From the NCBI GenBank assembly GCA_902461815.1, contig CABPZE010000006.1, forward strand, positions 1 through 64,000: DNA of 64,000 nt, read 5' to 3'. Numbering within the stretch: the first letter of the stretch is position 1; each line of letters begins with the position of its first letter. The notes under the pieces are model-generated. The model was not told where the DNA came from. It ran no database searches and saw only the letters and a program-made list of their open reading frames with translations. Of the stretch, positions 25,457 to 33,871 are shown piece after piece. This DNA comes from CAG-390 sp003523225. Lineage in GTDB: Bacteria > Bacillota > Clostridia > Oscillospirales > CAG-272. Position numbers and translations under genes: made by a program.

Positions 25457-26896
25457 ATGAACAAGTATAAACGGCTTTTGTCCAACACCGCGATTTTAGC
25501 GGTGGGCACCTTTTCGTCAAAGGTGCTGGTTTATCTGCTGCTGCCGCTTTACACCGCCATCCTTTCTCCGGCGGAATATTCCGATGCTAACCTCATCTCT
25601 CAGCTTGCAAATCTGCTGATGCCCATTGCGGCGGTAGGCATATGCGACGGGCTTTTCCGCTTTGCCCTTGATGCAGGCGAAAAAAAGCGCGAGGTTTTTT
25701 CGTCGGGAATCACGGTGCTGCTTTGCGGTACGCTTGTTTTTCTGTTGCTTTCTCCGCTGCTTTTCGCCGTGGATATGCTGACGGGGTATGTGTGGTTGGC
25801 GGTGATATACGTCATTGCGGCAAACTTTCAGTCGGCTTGCGCCAACTATCTGCGCGCGCTCGGAAAGACAACCGTTTTTGCGGTGCAGGGGATAATAAAT
25901 ACCGCGCTTAACATCGGTTTCAATATCCTGTTCCTTGTTGTTTTCGACATGGGCGTTACGGGATACGTGCTGTCGGTAGTTGTGGCGAATCTTATGGTAA
26001 CGGCGCTTATGGTCGTGTGGCAGAAGCTGTACCGGGATGTAAGGCTTTCGCTTTTCGACCGCGCCATTGCTCGCGACATTCTGAAGTACAGCATTCCGAT
26101 GATCCCCACCACGATATTCTGGTGGATGACCAGCGTGTCGGGGCAGTTTCTGGTCAAGCATATCTGCGGGGACGAAGCAAACGGAATTTTTGCCGCGTCA
26201 TATAAGATACCGACAGTGCTTACGCTGATGACTACCATCTTCATAGAGGCATGGCAGTATTCGGCGGTAGCCGACGCGGACGAGCAGGAGCGCGGGAGCT
26301 TCTTTTCGGAGGTATTCCGCACGTACTCAGGACTGATATTCATGGCGGCGTCGGCGCTTACTGCGCTTGCAAAGATATTTGCAAAGGTCATGCTGGCGGC
26401 GGATTACTACACCGCGTGGCAGTATATGCCCACGCTGGTAATAGCCACGACCTTCTCGGCTATCACAACCTTCCTTGGCAGCATATATATGGTCAGAAAG
26501 AAAAGCGTGATGTCATTCCTGACCTCAATGTGCGGCGCGGTGATAAACGTGACGCTCTGCCTTTTGCTTATTCCGAGAATGGGAGTGCAGGGCGCGGCTG
26601 TGGCGGCGGCGGTCAGCTATTTTGCGGTATTCCTTATCCGCGCCGTGAACACGCAGAAGTATGTGAAATTCAATATGCATCCGCTCATACTTGCGCTTAA
26701 CTGTGCCGTGCTGCTGCTTCAGTGCGCCGTTATGGTGCTTGAGCTTAGGTATTGGATGGTGATAGAGGCAGTCTGCTTTATTGCCATAGTGGTGCTGAAC
26801 GCAAAGCCGATACTGCGCGGGGTCATGATGCTTCTTGGCGGAATGATAGGCGCGATAAAGGGCAAAAAGGGCGGAAAAAACGCAAAAGACGATTGA
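25457..26896 (+). CDS. Polysaccharide/lipid flippase (MviN/MATE-like, Wzx type)
   Basis: This 479-residue integral membrane protein has about 14 hydrophobic segments and the start pattern of the oligosaccharide-flippase family (AILAVGTFSSKVLVYLLLPLYTAIL, then SPAEYSDANL). Such proteins move lipid-linked sugars across the membrane. The C-terminus is Lys/Gly-rich and cytoplasmic. No glycosyltransferase neighbours are present here, so substrate is unknown. It shares the transcription unit of argS-yebC by spacing. Confidence 0.85.
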   Translation: MNKYKRLLSNTAILAVGTFSSKVLVYLLLPLYTAILSPAEYSDANLISQLANLLMPIAAVGICDGLFRFALDAGEKKREVFSSGITVLLCGTLVFLLLSPLLFAVDMLTGYVWLAVIYVIAANFQSACANYLRALGKTTVFAVQGIINTALNIGFNILFLVVFDMGVTGYVLSVVVANLMVTALMVVWQKLYRDVRLSLFDRAIARDILKYSIPMIPTTIFWWMTSVSGQFLVKHICGDEANGIFAASYKIPTVLTLMTTIFIEAWQYSAVADADEQERGSFFSEVFRTYSGLIFMAASALTALAKIFAKVMLAADYYTAWQYMPTLVIATTFSAITTFLGSIYMVRKKSVMSFLTSMCGAVINVTLCLLLIPRMGVQGAAVAAAVSYFAVFLIRAVNTQKYVKFNMHPLILALNCAVLLLQCAVMVLELRYWMVIEAVCFIAIVVLNAKPILRGVMMLLGGMIGAIKGKKGGKNAKDD

Positions 26897-26923
26897 TAAT
26901 ATAAAATATTTATCCGAAAACTA

Positions 26924-26952
26924 TTGCAAAAGCAATTGAATTGTGGTATAAT
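26924..26952 (+). promoter_or_regulatory. Sigma-A promoter for rplS
   Basis: TTGCAA (26924-26929), a 17-nt spacer and TATAAT (26947-26952). The leader of about 80 nt before AAGGAGGGG is GC-rich. A ribosomal-protein leader structure is possible but I could not draw a convincing fold. Confidence 0.75.
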
Positions 26953-27040
26953 ACCAAAGTCCGGGTTTTTCCGGGACGGGACAGTCCGCTGCGGGCTCTG
27001 CATGAATGTTCCGATATCCTAATCACAAGGAGGGGCTGAA

Positions 27041-27382
27041 ATGGACTACATTGCAGCTATTACGAACGAGCAGTTAAAGGAAACGCTTCCCAAATTCGAG
27101 GTCGGTGACACCGTGCGTGTTTCCAACAGAATCAAGGAAGGCAACCGTGAGAGGATCCAGCTTTTCGACGGAACCGTCATTGCCAAGCGCGGCGGCGGCA
27201 TTTCCGAGACCTTCACCGTAAGACGCATTTCTTACGGCTGCGGCGTCGAGAAGACCTTCCCCATCCACTCTCCCAACGTTGTTAAAGTCGAAGTGCTTCG
27301 CTACGGTAAGGTAAGACGCGCAAAGCTGTTCTACCTGCGCGACAGAGTTGGCAAGGCTTCCAAGGTCAAAGAGAAAATCTGA
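27041..27382 (+). CDS. rplS: 50S ribosomal protein L19
   Basis: A structural protein at the 30S-50S interface. The 113-residue length is normal. Family hallmarks are GDTVRVSNRIKEGNRERIQLFDGTVIAK split over the OB-like core, RRGGGISETFTVRRIS-type sequence, GVEKTFPIHSP and the terminal YGKVRRAKLFYLRDRVGKASK. A strong AAGGAGGGG ribosome site precedes the ATG. It is transcribed alone, between its own promoter and terminator, rather than with rimM-trmD as in many bacteria. Confidence 0.97.
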   Translation: MDYIAAITNEQLKETLPKFEVGDTVRVSNRIKEGNRERIQLFDGTVIAKRGGGISETFTVRRISYGCGVEKTFPIHSPNVVKVEVLRYGKVRRAKLFYLRDRVGKASKVKEKI

Positions 27383-27417
27383 GTGACTTTGAGACGAGAG
27401 TAATCGGATCTCCAAAT

Positions 27418-27452
27418 AAACTGCGTACCTGCGGGTGCGCAGTTTATTTTTG
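27418..27452 (+). terminator. Rho-independent terminator after rplS
   Basis: A 12-bp stem (27418-27429 with 27434-27445, one G-T pair) with a TGCG tetraloop is followed by ATTTTTG. Confidence 0.9.
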
Positions 27453-27485
27453 TCCTGCTGACAAAATATACATCCGCCCGCTTTT

Positions 27486-27513
27486 GCATAACCTCAGGTT
27501 GCGGGGGAGAATA
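27486..27513 (+). promoter_or_regulatory. SigF/SigG-like promoter for sigG with a short spacer
   Basis: GCATA (27486-27490) fits the forespore -35 consensus GYWTA, and GGGGAGAATA (27504-27513) fits the SigF -10 consensus GGNRANANTW at every defined position. The spacer is 13 nt, shorter than the usual 16 or so. Confidence 0.5.
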
Positions 27514-27545
27514 CTCAGTTATGAAATAACTGTTTCGGGGTATTC
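27509..27545 (+). promoter_or_regulatory. Inverted repeat in the sigG leader
   Basis: CAGTTAT (27516-27522) pairs with ATAACTG (27526-27532), and outer arms GAATAC (27509-27514) pair with GTATTC (27540-27545). It ends four bases before the start codon, and the region lacks a good Shine-Dalgarno, so it may limit translation. Confidence 0.55.
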
Positions 27546-27548
27546 CGG

Positions 27549-28322
27549 ATGTATTATAACAAAGTTGAGATATGCGGTGTCAATACCGCAAAGCTGAAGA
27601 CCCTCACTGACGAGGAAAAGACCGAGCTTTTGCGCCGGACAAAGGCGGGGGATGCGGCGGCGAGGGACGAGCTTATATATGGGAATCTTCGTCTGGTGCT
27701 GAGTATAATCCAGCGCTTTACCAATCGCCGCGAGAGCATGGACGATCTGTTTCAGGTGGGCTGTATCGGGCTTGTCAAGGCGGTGGATAATTTCAGGATG
27801 GATCTGGGCGTCAAATTCTCAACCTACGCTGTGCCGATGATCATCGGGGAGATCCGGCGGTATCTGAGGGATAACAATACCATCCGCGTCAGCCGTTCGA
27901 TGCGCGACCTTGCCTACCGTGCGCTTACCGTGCGCGAGGAGATGATACGCGAACGGCAGTGTGAGCCGTCTCCTCAGGAGATCGCCGATCGCCTCGGCGA
28001 GAAAAAAGAGGAGGTGGTGCGCGCGATGGAGGCGATAGTTGAGCCGCTTTCTCTTTACGAGCCGGTCTACAATGAAAACGGAGATTCGCTTTACGTTATG
28101 GATCAGCTTTCGGATACCAATGCATCTGACGAGTCGTGGCTTGAAAATATCGCGCTCGCCGAGGCAATGAAGCATCTGAGCGAGCGCGAAAGAGCTATAA
28201 TTGATATGAGATTTTATAAAAACAAAACGCAGATGGAGATAGCGGAGGAGATAGGGATATCTCAGGCGCAGGTCTCCCGTCTTGAAAAAGGTGCGCTTGA
28301 GCGGATGAGAAAGCAGATGTAG
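27549..28322 (+). CDS. sigG: Late forespore sigma factor SigG
   Basis: RNA polymerase sigma factor that drives late forespore transcription. The 257-residue protein starts with the characteristic NKVEICGVNTAKLK, which binds the anti-sigma region in SigG proteins. Sigma region 2 follows (NLRLVLSIIQRFTNRRESMDDLFQVGCIGL and KFSTYAVPMIIGEIRRYLRDN), then region 3 (RVSRSMRDLAYRAL) and region 4 with the helix-turn-helix TQMEIAEEIGISQAQVSRLEK. It is alone here, whereas spoIIGA-sigE-sigG is the common clustering. It converges on an ABC ATPase gene with a 3-nt gap. Confidence 0.95.
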   Translation: MYYNKVEICGVNTAKLKTLTDEEKTELLRRTKAGDAAARDELIYGNLRLVLSIIQRFTNRRESMDDLFQVGCIGLVKAVDNFRMDLGVKFSTYAVPMIIGEIRRYLRDNNTIRVSRSMRDLAYRALTVREEMIRERQCEPSPQEIADRLGEKKEEVVRAMEAIVEPLSLYEPVYNENGDSLYVMDQLSDTNASDESWLENIALAEAMKHLSERERAIIDMRFYKNKTQMEIAEEIGISQAQVSRLEKGALERMRKQM

Positions 28323-28325
28323 AGC

Positions 28326-28964
28326 TCAGTCTGCCTCAGGACGGATGATGCTGTATTCTCCGGCGGGGATCGTCGAGAAGGTCAGTATCTCGTCGGCAAA
28401 AGCCGCAGCAAGCTCCGGCGAATGTATTACGGCAACTGCGGCGGCGTGAGCTGTGCGGCGGCGTATCACGTCAATGCAAAGGCGGGCTGTGTCGGGGTCA
28501 AGGGCGGCAAACGGCTCGTCAAAGAGGTAAAGTCCGGCGTCAGCCGCAAGCGCGCGCGCAATGGACACGCGTGTTTGCATACCGCCGGACAGCTCGTCCG
28601 GATAGTCGTTTTCGTGTCCCTCAAGCCCCAGCTCGCAAAGCAGAGAGCGGGCAAAGTCAATCCCTGAGCGCCGGTCGCCTGTGACAAGATTGACGTTTTC
28701 CGCCGCCGTAAGCCACGGCAGCAACGTCGGATCCTGAAATGACATTGATATTACCGGAGAGGAGGCGCTCCCGGTTATTTCAAAGCTGCCGTCAAAGTCA
28801 CGGTCAAGACATGAGATAATTGAAAGCAGAGTTGATTTTCCGCACCCGGACGGACCGCATACGGCAAGTCGCCGTCCCGGATTCGCGTCGAATGTATATG
28901 AAAAGCTGTCTACGGCAACGGTGCTGCCGTATTTTTTTGTTACATTTTTAAATTCAAGCTTCAT
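28326..28964 (-). CDS. ABC transporter ATP-binding protein (NitT/TauT type)
   Basis: The energy-coupling subunit of the three-gene transporter at 28326-30727. It is 212 residues from the ATG at 28964, which has GGCGGAG upstream. Walker A GPSGCGKSTLL is near residues 36-46, the Q-loop near MSFQDPTLLPWL, the signature LSGGMQTRVSIARAL, and Walker B LYLFDEPFAALD. It overlaps the permease stop by 11 nt. It is shorter than most SsuB/TauB proteins (about 250), lacking an extended C-terminus, but the ATPase core is complete. Confidence 0.9.
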   Translation of the reverse strand: MKLEFKNVTKKYGSTVAVDSFSYTFDANPGRRLAVCGPSGCGKSTLLSIISCLDRDFDGSFEITGSASSPVISMSFQDPTLLPWLTAAENVNLVTGDRRSGIDFARSLLCELGLEGHENDYPDELSGGMQTRVSIARALAADAGLYLFDEPFAALDPDTARLCIDVIRRRTAHAAAVAVIHSPELAAAFADEILTFSTIPAGEYSIIRPEAD

Positions 28965-29748
28965 TTTTCTCCGCCTTTCCCGTGCGGCGGCGCTTTGCGG
29001 CGCGGTCAATGAGCTTACCGAATGCAAGCTCTATAAGCAGGCTGAGTATTATTATCACCAGCGTCCATGCAAAAAGATCGACTGTCTCAAAATATACCTT
29101 TGAAAGGTAAAGCATACGTCCTATCGAGTATTTCGGCGCGGCGATGACCTCGGCGGCGATGCCTGCTTTCCAGGCAAGTCCCAGCGACGCCTTGACGGAG
29201 GTGACAAAATGCGGATATACGGCGGGGATATAAATGCGTCTGATACGGGTGTGAAGCGGCAGGCGGAAGAGCTTGCCCATTCGTAGCAGACCGGGGTCAA
29301 CACTCTGTATCCCGGCTCTTACATTTGTGAATATCAGCGGATATACCATCAGAAACGAAATGAATGCCGGGAGCACGGAGGTGCCGAGCCAGACTAACGC
29401 CAGAATGATAAAGGAGGCGACGGGAGTGGTCTTTATGACCGTCATAAAGGGAAAGATCAGCCGGTCGGCAGTACGGAGCGTACAGCAGAGCACCGCCGTA
29501 AGTATACCGGCAATTACCGCCGCCGCTATTCCGGCGCTTACACGGGCAAGAGAGGCGAAGGCGCAGAGCAGAAAGTCGGAGGTTACTGCAAGCTCGCAAA
29601 GGCGTTTGGCAGTCTCCCACGGGGTCGGCAGCAGCAGGCTGCTGCCGACTATCGCTGCGGCGGCAGCCCAGACGCCGAGCCAGAAGGCGGCTATTCCAAG
29701 CGTCGTCGCAATGCTTTTGATGATACCTGACTTTGAGCCTTGCTTCAT
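28954..29748 (-). CDS. ABC transporter permease (NitT/TauT type)
   Basis: A 264-residue membrane subunit with about six hydrophobic segments. The EAA-type cytoplasmic loop is visible as MGKLFRLPLHTRIRRIYIPAVYPHF near residues 165-190, followed by GLAWKAGIAAEVIAAPKYSIG, typical of the SsuC/TauC family. The ATG at 29748 lies one base after the binding-protein stop (TGAGATG), implying coupled translation. An upstream reading to 29793 lies within the previous gene and is rejected. Confidence 0.9.
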   Translation of the reverse strand: MKQGSKSGIIKSIATTLGIAAFWLGVWAAAAAIVGSSLLLPTPWETAKRLCELAVTSDFLLCAFASLARVSAGIAAAVIAGILTAVLCCTLRTADRLIFPFMTVIKTTPVASFIILALVWLGTSVLPAFISFLMVYPLIFTNVRAGIQSVDPGLLRMGKLFRLPLHTRIRRIYIPAVYPHFVTSVKASLGLAWKAGIAAEVIAAPKYSIGRMLYLSKVYFETVDLFAWTLVIIILSLLIELAFGKLIDRAAKRRRTGKAEKNEA

Positions 29749-29749
29749 C

Positions 29750-30727
29750 TCAGCCAATAGGGGCGGTGAGTGCGTCGTCGGGCAGCTTTCCACCGACCGA
29801 GGCAGGATTCAGATTGAAAAGCGCCGTCCAATAGCCGCTGAGCGCGGTGCGCATTTCCTCGCCGTCAAGGAAGGTGATATTGCAGCGCGGAAGTGCTGCC
29901 TTGGCGGCAGCAGCGTTTCCGGCAAGACCCGCTTCAGCAATCATTTCCGAGGCTTTGTCAGGTTCTGCGTTCACATATTCGACCGAGCTTTTGTATTCTT
30001 CGAGGAACTTTTTCACAAGCGTGGGATGCTCCTTGAGGAAATCCTCGCGCACGATGATGCAGCCCTGAACCAGCGGGGCGGAGGTGAGCTTTTTCCACTC
30101 CTCTGTAAAATCAAGAGCAACGCGGAGAGAGGTGTTCTTTGAGGTCACTGCGGTCACCTTTGGTTCGGGCAGCACGCCTATCGCGGCTTTTCCGGATGCA
30201 AGGGCGGTGGCAAGCTCGTCGGGGGAGGCGTAGGTGTAGTCATAATTCACATCGCTGATACCGGCGGTCTCTACCAGCGCGCGGAGAATAAATTCGGGGT
30301 TTGATCCCTGACCGGGCAGGTACACTGTCTTTCCGGACAGGTCGGAAAGGCTTTTTACAGTCTCACCGTTCTCAATAAGATAAAGCACTCCGAGTGTGTT
30401 GACCGCAAGCACGCGGATGTTGCCGTTTGTTTTGTTGTAAAGCACGGCGGCAAGGTTTGTGGGAACGGCGGCAATGTCAGCAGTGCCGTTTATAATGAGA
30501 GGGCTGACCATATCCGCCGCAGTATATACGTCTATCTGTGCGTTGAGGGCGGATTCACCGCTTGAGATACGTGAGATGAGGGGGGCGATGCCGAATCCGG
30601 TAGTGCCGTTCAGCACCGCTACGCGAAGCTGTGTGTCATCCTTTTTCTGGCATGACGCGAGCGTAAATGACGCCGTAAGCAGTATTGCGGCAAGAATGAT
30701 CGATGCGATCCTTGTGAGTTTTTTCAT
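29750..30727 (-). CDS. ABC transporter substrate-binding lipoprotein
   Basis: A 325-residue extracellular solute-binding protein of the NMT1/SsuA-like superfamily. The signal sequence ends in the lipobox LASC (Cys at about residue 24), so it is tethered to the outer face of the membrane. Domain features include GFGIAPLISRI, NGTADIAAVPTNLAAVLY and LSDLSGKTVYLPGQGSNPEF. The ATG at 30727 follows AAGGAAG at proper spacing. Sulfonate, nitrate, thiamine-precursor or other small ligands are all possible. It is 58 nt downstream of the Crp/Fnr-type gene and likely cotranscribed with it. Confidence 0.88.
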   Translation of the reverse strand: MKKLTRIASIILAAILLTASFTLASCQKKDDTQLRVAVLNGTTGFGIAPLISRISSGESALNAQIDVYTAADMVSPLIINGTADIAAVPTNLAAVLYNKTNGNIRVLAVNTLGVLYLIENGETVKSLSDLSGKTVYLPGQGSNPEFILRALVETAGISDVNYDYTYASPDELATALASGKAAIGVLPEPKVTAVTSKNTSLRVALDFTEEWKKLTSAPLVQGCIIVREDFLKEHPTLVKKFLEEYKSSVEYVNAEPDKASEMIAEAGLAGNAAAAKAALPRCNITFLDGEEMRTALSGYWTALFNLNPASVGGKLPDDALTAPIG

Positions 30728-30785
30728 GATGAACTTCCTTTTGTTTTTTGATTTATTTAATCCGTCAAAGGTGGGATTACATATG

Positions 30786-31511
30786 TCAGGCTTCCGGGAA
30801 GAAGGCGGCTTCCAGCGCCGCAGGATATACGCGAACCCGGTATCCGTCCTTCCGATATGCGCCGCCTGCCGCTTCAAGAGCGTCAAAGGCGCGGTAAAGG
30901 GAGGCGCGACCGATGTCAAGCAGGCGGGCAAGCTCTGTAATACTGCAAGGGAGCGTCACATCGCGTCCTCCGTCGTCGGACGGCGCGCCAGACGACTCCG
31001 CGAGCGTAAGCAGGTGCATGGCAAGCCTGCGTTCGGCACTGCCGCCGCTGAGACACGCTATTTTTCTGTTGAGAAACAGTATGCGATCCGACATGAACTC
31101 AAGGTATGCGTCAAGCAGTGCGGCGTCCTCGTGCAGAATACCGTAAAAGGAATCACGCGACAGCTTAAGTACCCGGCATTCGGCGGAGGCGACTATTCTT
31201 GTCGGCGGTGCGGCGCAGAACAGCGAGGAGACGCCGTATATTCCGCCGGCGGTCAAAAAGCGCAACAGTACACGGCGGCTGTCGTCCCCGGAATACACCG
31301 CGGCGCTGCCGGAATGGATAACTCCGATACCTCCGCCGTTGCCGTCAGGTGTGGGGGAGGAGATAAGCTCTCCGGGCGCGTATGAAAGGCAGTCGACCGT
31401 ATCGCGGGTGTGGCGTGCGAAAATATCAAAAGATGCGGAGCGGAACAGGTGACAGGCAGAGGAGATGAATTCAAACGCTTCTTTTGACGTACAGCTTTCT
31501 TTTTTCGGCAT
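30786..31511 (-). CDS. Crp/Fnr-family transcriptional regulator
   Basis: A 241-residue protein with an N-terminal cyclic-nucleotide-binding-like beta roll (LSYAPGELIS, GGIGVIHSGSAAVY, LRFLTAGGIYGVSSLF) and a C-terminal helix-turn-helix (SITELARLLDIGRASLYRAFDALEAAG). It has no CxxC cluster typical of Fnr iron-sulfur sensing; the few cysteines are scattered. The ATG at 31511 follows AAGGAG. It heads the transporter operon and probably controls it. A palindrome at 31526-31545, over the expected transcription start, looks like its own operator. Confidence 0.88.
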   Translation of the reverse strand: MPKKESCTSKEAFEFISSACHLFRSASFDIFARHTRDTVDCLSYAPGELISSPTPDGNGGGIGVIHSGSAAVYSGDDSRRVLLRFLTAGGIYGVSSLFCAAPPTRIVASAECRVLKLSRDSFYGILHEDAALLDAYLEFMSDRILFLNRKIACLSGGSAERRLAMHLLTLAESSGAPSDDGGRDVTLPCSITELARLLDIGRASLYRAFDALEAAGGAYRKDGYRVRVYPAALEAAFFPEA

Positions 31512-31525
31512 TGTTTTTTCTCCTT

Positions 31526-31545
31526 GGTGTCTCAAATGATACACC
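31526..31545 (-). promoter_or_regulatory. Operator-like palindrome in front of the Crp/Fnr gene
   Basis: GGTGTCTCA and TGATACACC are 9-nt arms separated by AA; eight of nine positions are complementary. It begins about 6 nt downstream of the -10 element, at the expected +1, where binding should block transcription. Confidence 0.55.
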
Positions 31546-31551
31546 GAATGT

Positions 31552-31580
31552 ATTATATCACACGTTTGTGTCTGTGTCAA
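31552..31580 (-). promoter_or_regulatory. Consensus sigma-A promoter for the Crp/Fnr-ABC operon
   Basis: On the minus strand, TTGACA (31575-31580), a 17-nt spacer and TATAAT (31552-31557) match consensus exactly. Such a strong promoter is consistent with control by repression. Confidence 0.88.
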
Positions 31581-31762
31581 CTCCCCGGATGAGAAATTAT
31601 TCATCCGGCGAGTTGTAAACATTGTGTAAAAAGTGAAAATAAATTATGCACATATCGCCCATAACGTTATATAATAATACGATGTATGTCTTATACTCAA
31701 AATTATCGGTCAAAAGCGTCGCAGCGGCGCTAATGACCAATAACAGCGAAAGGTTTTAAGCA

Positions 31763-32683
31763 ATGACACTTGTGATTCTTGCCGCGGGAATGGGTTCGCG
31801 GTACGGTGGAATGAAACAGATAGACCCCATAGGTCCGTCCGGAGAATTTATAATTGATTATTCCTGCTTTGACGCGGCGCGCGCGGGCTTTGACCGCATA
31901 GTTTTTGTTATCAAGCGTGAAAATCTTGATGTTTTCAGGGAAACTGTCGGTGCGCGTGTAGGCTCATATATGAAGACGGAATACGCATTCCAGTCGCTTG
32001 ACGACCTGCCCGAGGGCTTTTCGGTTCCGGATGGCAGACAGAAGCCGTGGGGAACAGCGCACGCGCTGCTTGCCGCGCGTGACATTGTTGACGACTGCTT
32101 TGCCGTGATAAATGCCGACGACTTTTACGGAAGAAAGACCTTTGAGATCATGGCGGAGCGTCTGCGTGCTGCGGAACAGCGCAAGCGCCGCACTGCGGAG
32201 GGCAGGCTTGACTGCTGCATGGTCGGCTTCAGGCTTGGCAACACGCTTACCGAAAACGGCACGGTCTCACGCGGCATCTGCACGGTTGAGGGCGGAAAGC
32301 TCGTAAGCGTTACCGAGCGCACCAAAATACGCCGCGCAGTCGACGGCAACTCCGCCGAATACGAGGAGGACGGTGTGTGGAATCCGCTTCCGCTTGACGC
32401 TACCGCTTCCATGAACTGCTTCGGGCTTATGCCGGAGGTGTTCGGATATGTGTCGGACGGTTTCGGTGGATTCCTCGAAAACATGGGGGACCCGATGAAA
32501 TCGGAATATTATCTGCCTTTTGCACTTGACAGTCTCGCCAAAAAAGGTATAATTGATATTGCCGTCGAAAAAACGCCGTCAAAATGGTATGGCGTTACCT
32601 ATGCCGCCGACAAAGAGCCGGTAAAGCAAAGCATACGCGAGCTTATCCGGTCGGGCGAATACCCCGAAAAGCTGGCGCTGTGA
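31763..32683 (+). CDS. Sugar-1-phosphate nucleotidyltransferase
   Basis: A 306-residue NTP-transferase fold enzyme expected to make an NDP-sugar from a sugar 1-phosphate. The signature LAAGMGSRYGGMKQ at residues 6-19 binds nucleotide. KPWGTAHALLAA and FAVINADDFYG supply the sugar and metal-binding acidic residues. It is shorter than GalU/GlmU and lacks a left-handed helix domain. It is followed by a NahK-like kinase, galE and galM, so a hexose- or hexosamine-1-phosphate is the likely substrate and UTP the likely donor (inference). Confidence 0.8.
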   Translation: MTLVILAAGMGSRYGGMKQIDPIGPSGEFIIDYSCFDAARAGFDRIVFVIKRENLDVFRETVGARVGSYMKTEYAFQSLDDLPEGFSVPDGRQKPWGTAHALLAARDIVDDCFAVINADDFYGRKTFEIMAERLRAAEQRKRRTAEGRLDCCMVGFRLGNTLTENGTVSRGICTVEGGKLVSVTERTKIRRAVDGNSAEYEEDGVWNPLPLDATASMNCFGLMPEVFGYVSDGFGGFLENMGDPMKSEYYLPFALDSLAKKGIIDIAVEKTPSKWYGVTYAADKEPVKQSIRELIRSGEYPEKLAL

Positions 32684-32730
32684 CCTGTCGCAGGACGGTT
32701 GCCGAATACATATGAAAGCTGAGTGTTGAC

Positions 32731-33819
32731 ATGAGCACAGAAATACTTGATATTGCATCCGAATTCCGTTTTGCATCCGCTCCGGTCTCCTACCATGAGT
32801 GTACAGAGGGACATATAAACGGAACATATTTCATTGACACCGAGGGTGGCGAAAGGTATGTCCTCCAGCACATAAACACGTCCGTGTTCAAAGACCCCGA
32901 CGGTCTTATGAAAAACGTCATCGGAGTCACCGGGCATATCCGCCGCAAGCTCGAAGCCGAGGGCGGAGACGTCAACCGCGGAACGCTGAATTTTATACTC
33001 ACCAAGGACGGAAAAGAATACTATACCGACCCGGATGGCGGCTGCTGGCGCGCATACGTGTATGTGGGCGGTGTCATGAGTCTGCAATCGGCATCCTCGC
33101 CGGAGCTGTTTGAGCAGGTAGGACACGCCTTCGGGCATTTCCAGATGCAGCTTGCCGATTATGACGCGTCGGGTCTTTGCGAAACGATACCGAACTTCCA
33201 CAATACCCCCAGCCGTTATGCGGATTTTGAGGAGGCTCTCTCCCGTAACGCCGCCGGACGCGCCGCGTCGGCGGAGGCTGAGATAGAATTTGTACGTGCG
33301 CACCGGGAGGTATGCTCGTATATTACCGACCGCATTGCAAGCGGTGCGCTGCCTTTGCGCGTTACCCACAATGATACAAAGCTTAATAATATTCTGATCG
33401 ATCAGGAGACCGGAAAGCCCATGTGCGTCATTGACCTTGACACGGTCATGCCCGGCTCGGTTTTGTTTGATTTCGGCGACGCTATACGCTTCGGAGCGTC
33501 GAGCGCGGCGGAGGATGAGACCGACCTTTCACGAGTCTATATGCGTGAGGATATGTTTGAAGCGTTTGCTCGCGGCTTTGTTTCGGGGCTTGAAGGCTCG
33601 CTCAGCGACACCGAGACAGAGGAGCTTCCAATGGGTGCGCTCATCATTACGCTTGAGACCGGAATACGTTTCCTTACCGACTATCTGAACGGAGATACAT
33701 ATTTCAGAATTCACTATCCTCAGCACAATATAGACCGCGCGCGCAACCAGTTTGCGCTTGTGGCGGACATGGAGAAGAAGCTGCCCAAGATGTTTGCCAC
33801 TGTCAGAAAATATCTCTGA
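32731..33819 (+). CDS. NahK-like sugar 1-kinase (phosphotransferase fold)
   Basis: A 362-residue aminoglycoside-phosphotransferase-fold kinase. The catalytic loop RVTHNDTKLNNILID near residues 210-224 and the metal motif CVIDLDTVMPGSVLFDFGDAIR near 231-252 closely resemble N-acetylhexosamine 1-kinase (NahK/LnpB), which phosphorylates GlcNAc or GalNAc at C1. The N-terminal lobe with YVLQHINTSVFKDP is also in keeping. Its neighbours, a nucleotidyltransferase and galE, are the next two steps of such a salvage route. Antibiotic phosphorylation is unlikely in this context. Confidence 0.8.
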   Translation: MSTEILDIASEFRFASAPVSYHECTEGHINGTYFIDTEGGERYVLQHINTSVFKDPDGLMKNVIGVTGHIRRKLEAEGGDVNRGTLNFILTKDGKEYYTDPDGGCWRAYVYVGGVMSLQSASSPELFEQVGHAFGHFQMQLADYDASGLCETIPNFHNTPSRYADFEEALSRNAAGRAASAEAEIEFVRAHREVCSYITDRIASGALPLRVTHNDTKLNNILIDQETGKPMCVIDLDTVMPGSVLFDFGDAIRFGASSAAEDETDLSRVYMREDMFEAFARGFVSGLEGSLSDTETEELPMGALIITLETGIRFLTDYLNGDTYFRIHYPQHNIDRARNQFALVADMEKKLPKMFATVRKYL

Positions 33820-33871
33820 CAGACCGCAAGAAATAAATCAAAAAATCTTTTTTCCCGGAGAATTATACATC

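Noticed and set aside
26953..27040. Ribosomal-protein L19 leader structure
   Set aside because: The location is right, but I could not draw a stable conserved fold by eye.
29273..30142. A 289-residue plus-strand frame opposite the ABC permease and binding protein
   Set aside because: It is antisense to clear transporter genes and has no recognisable domain.
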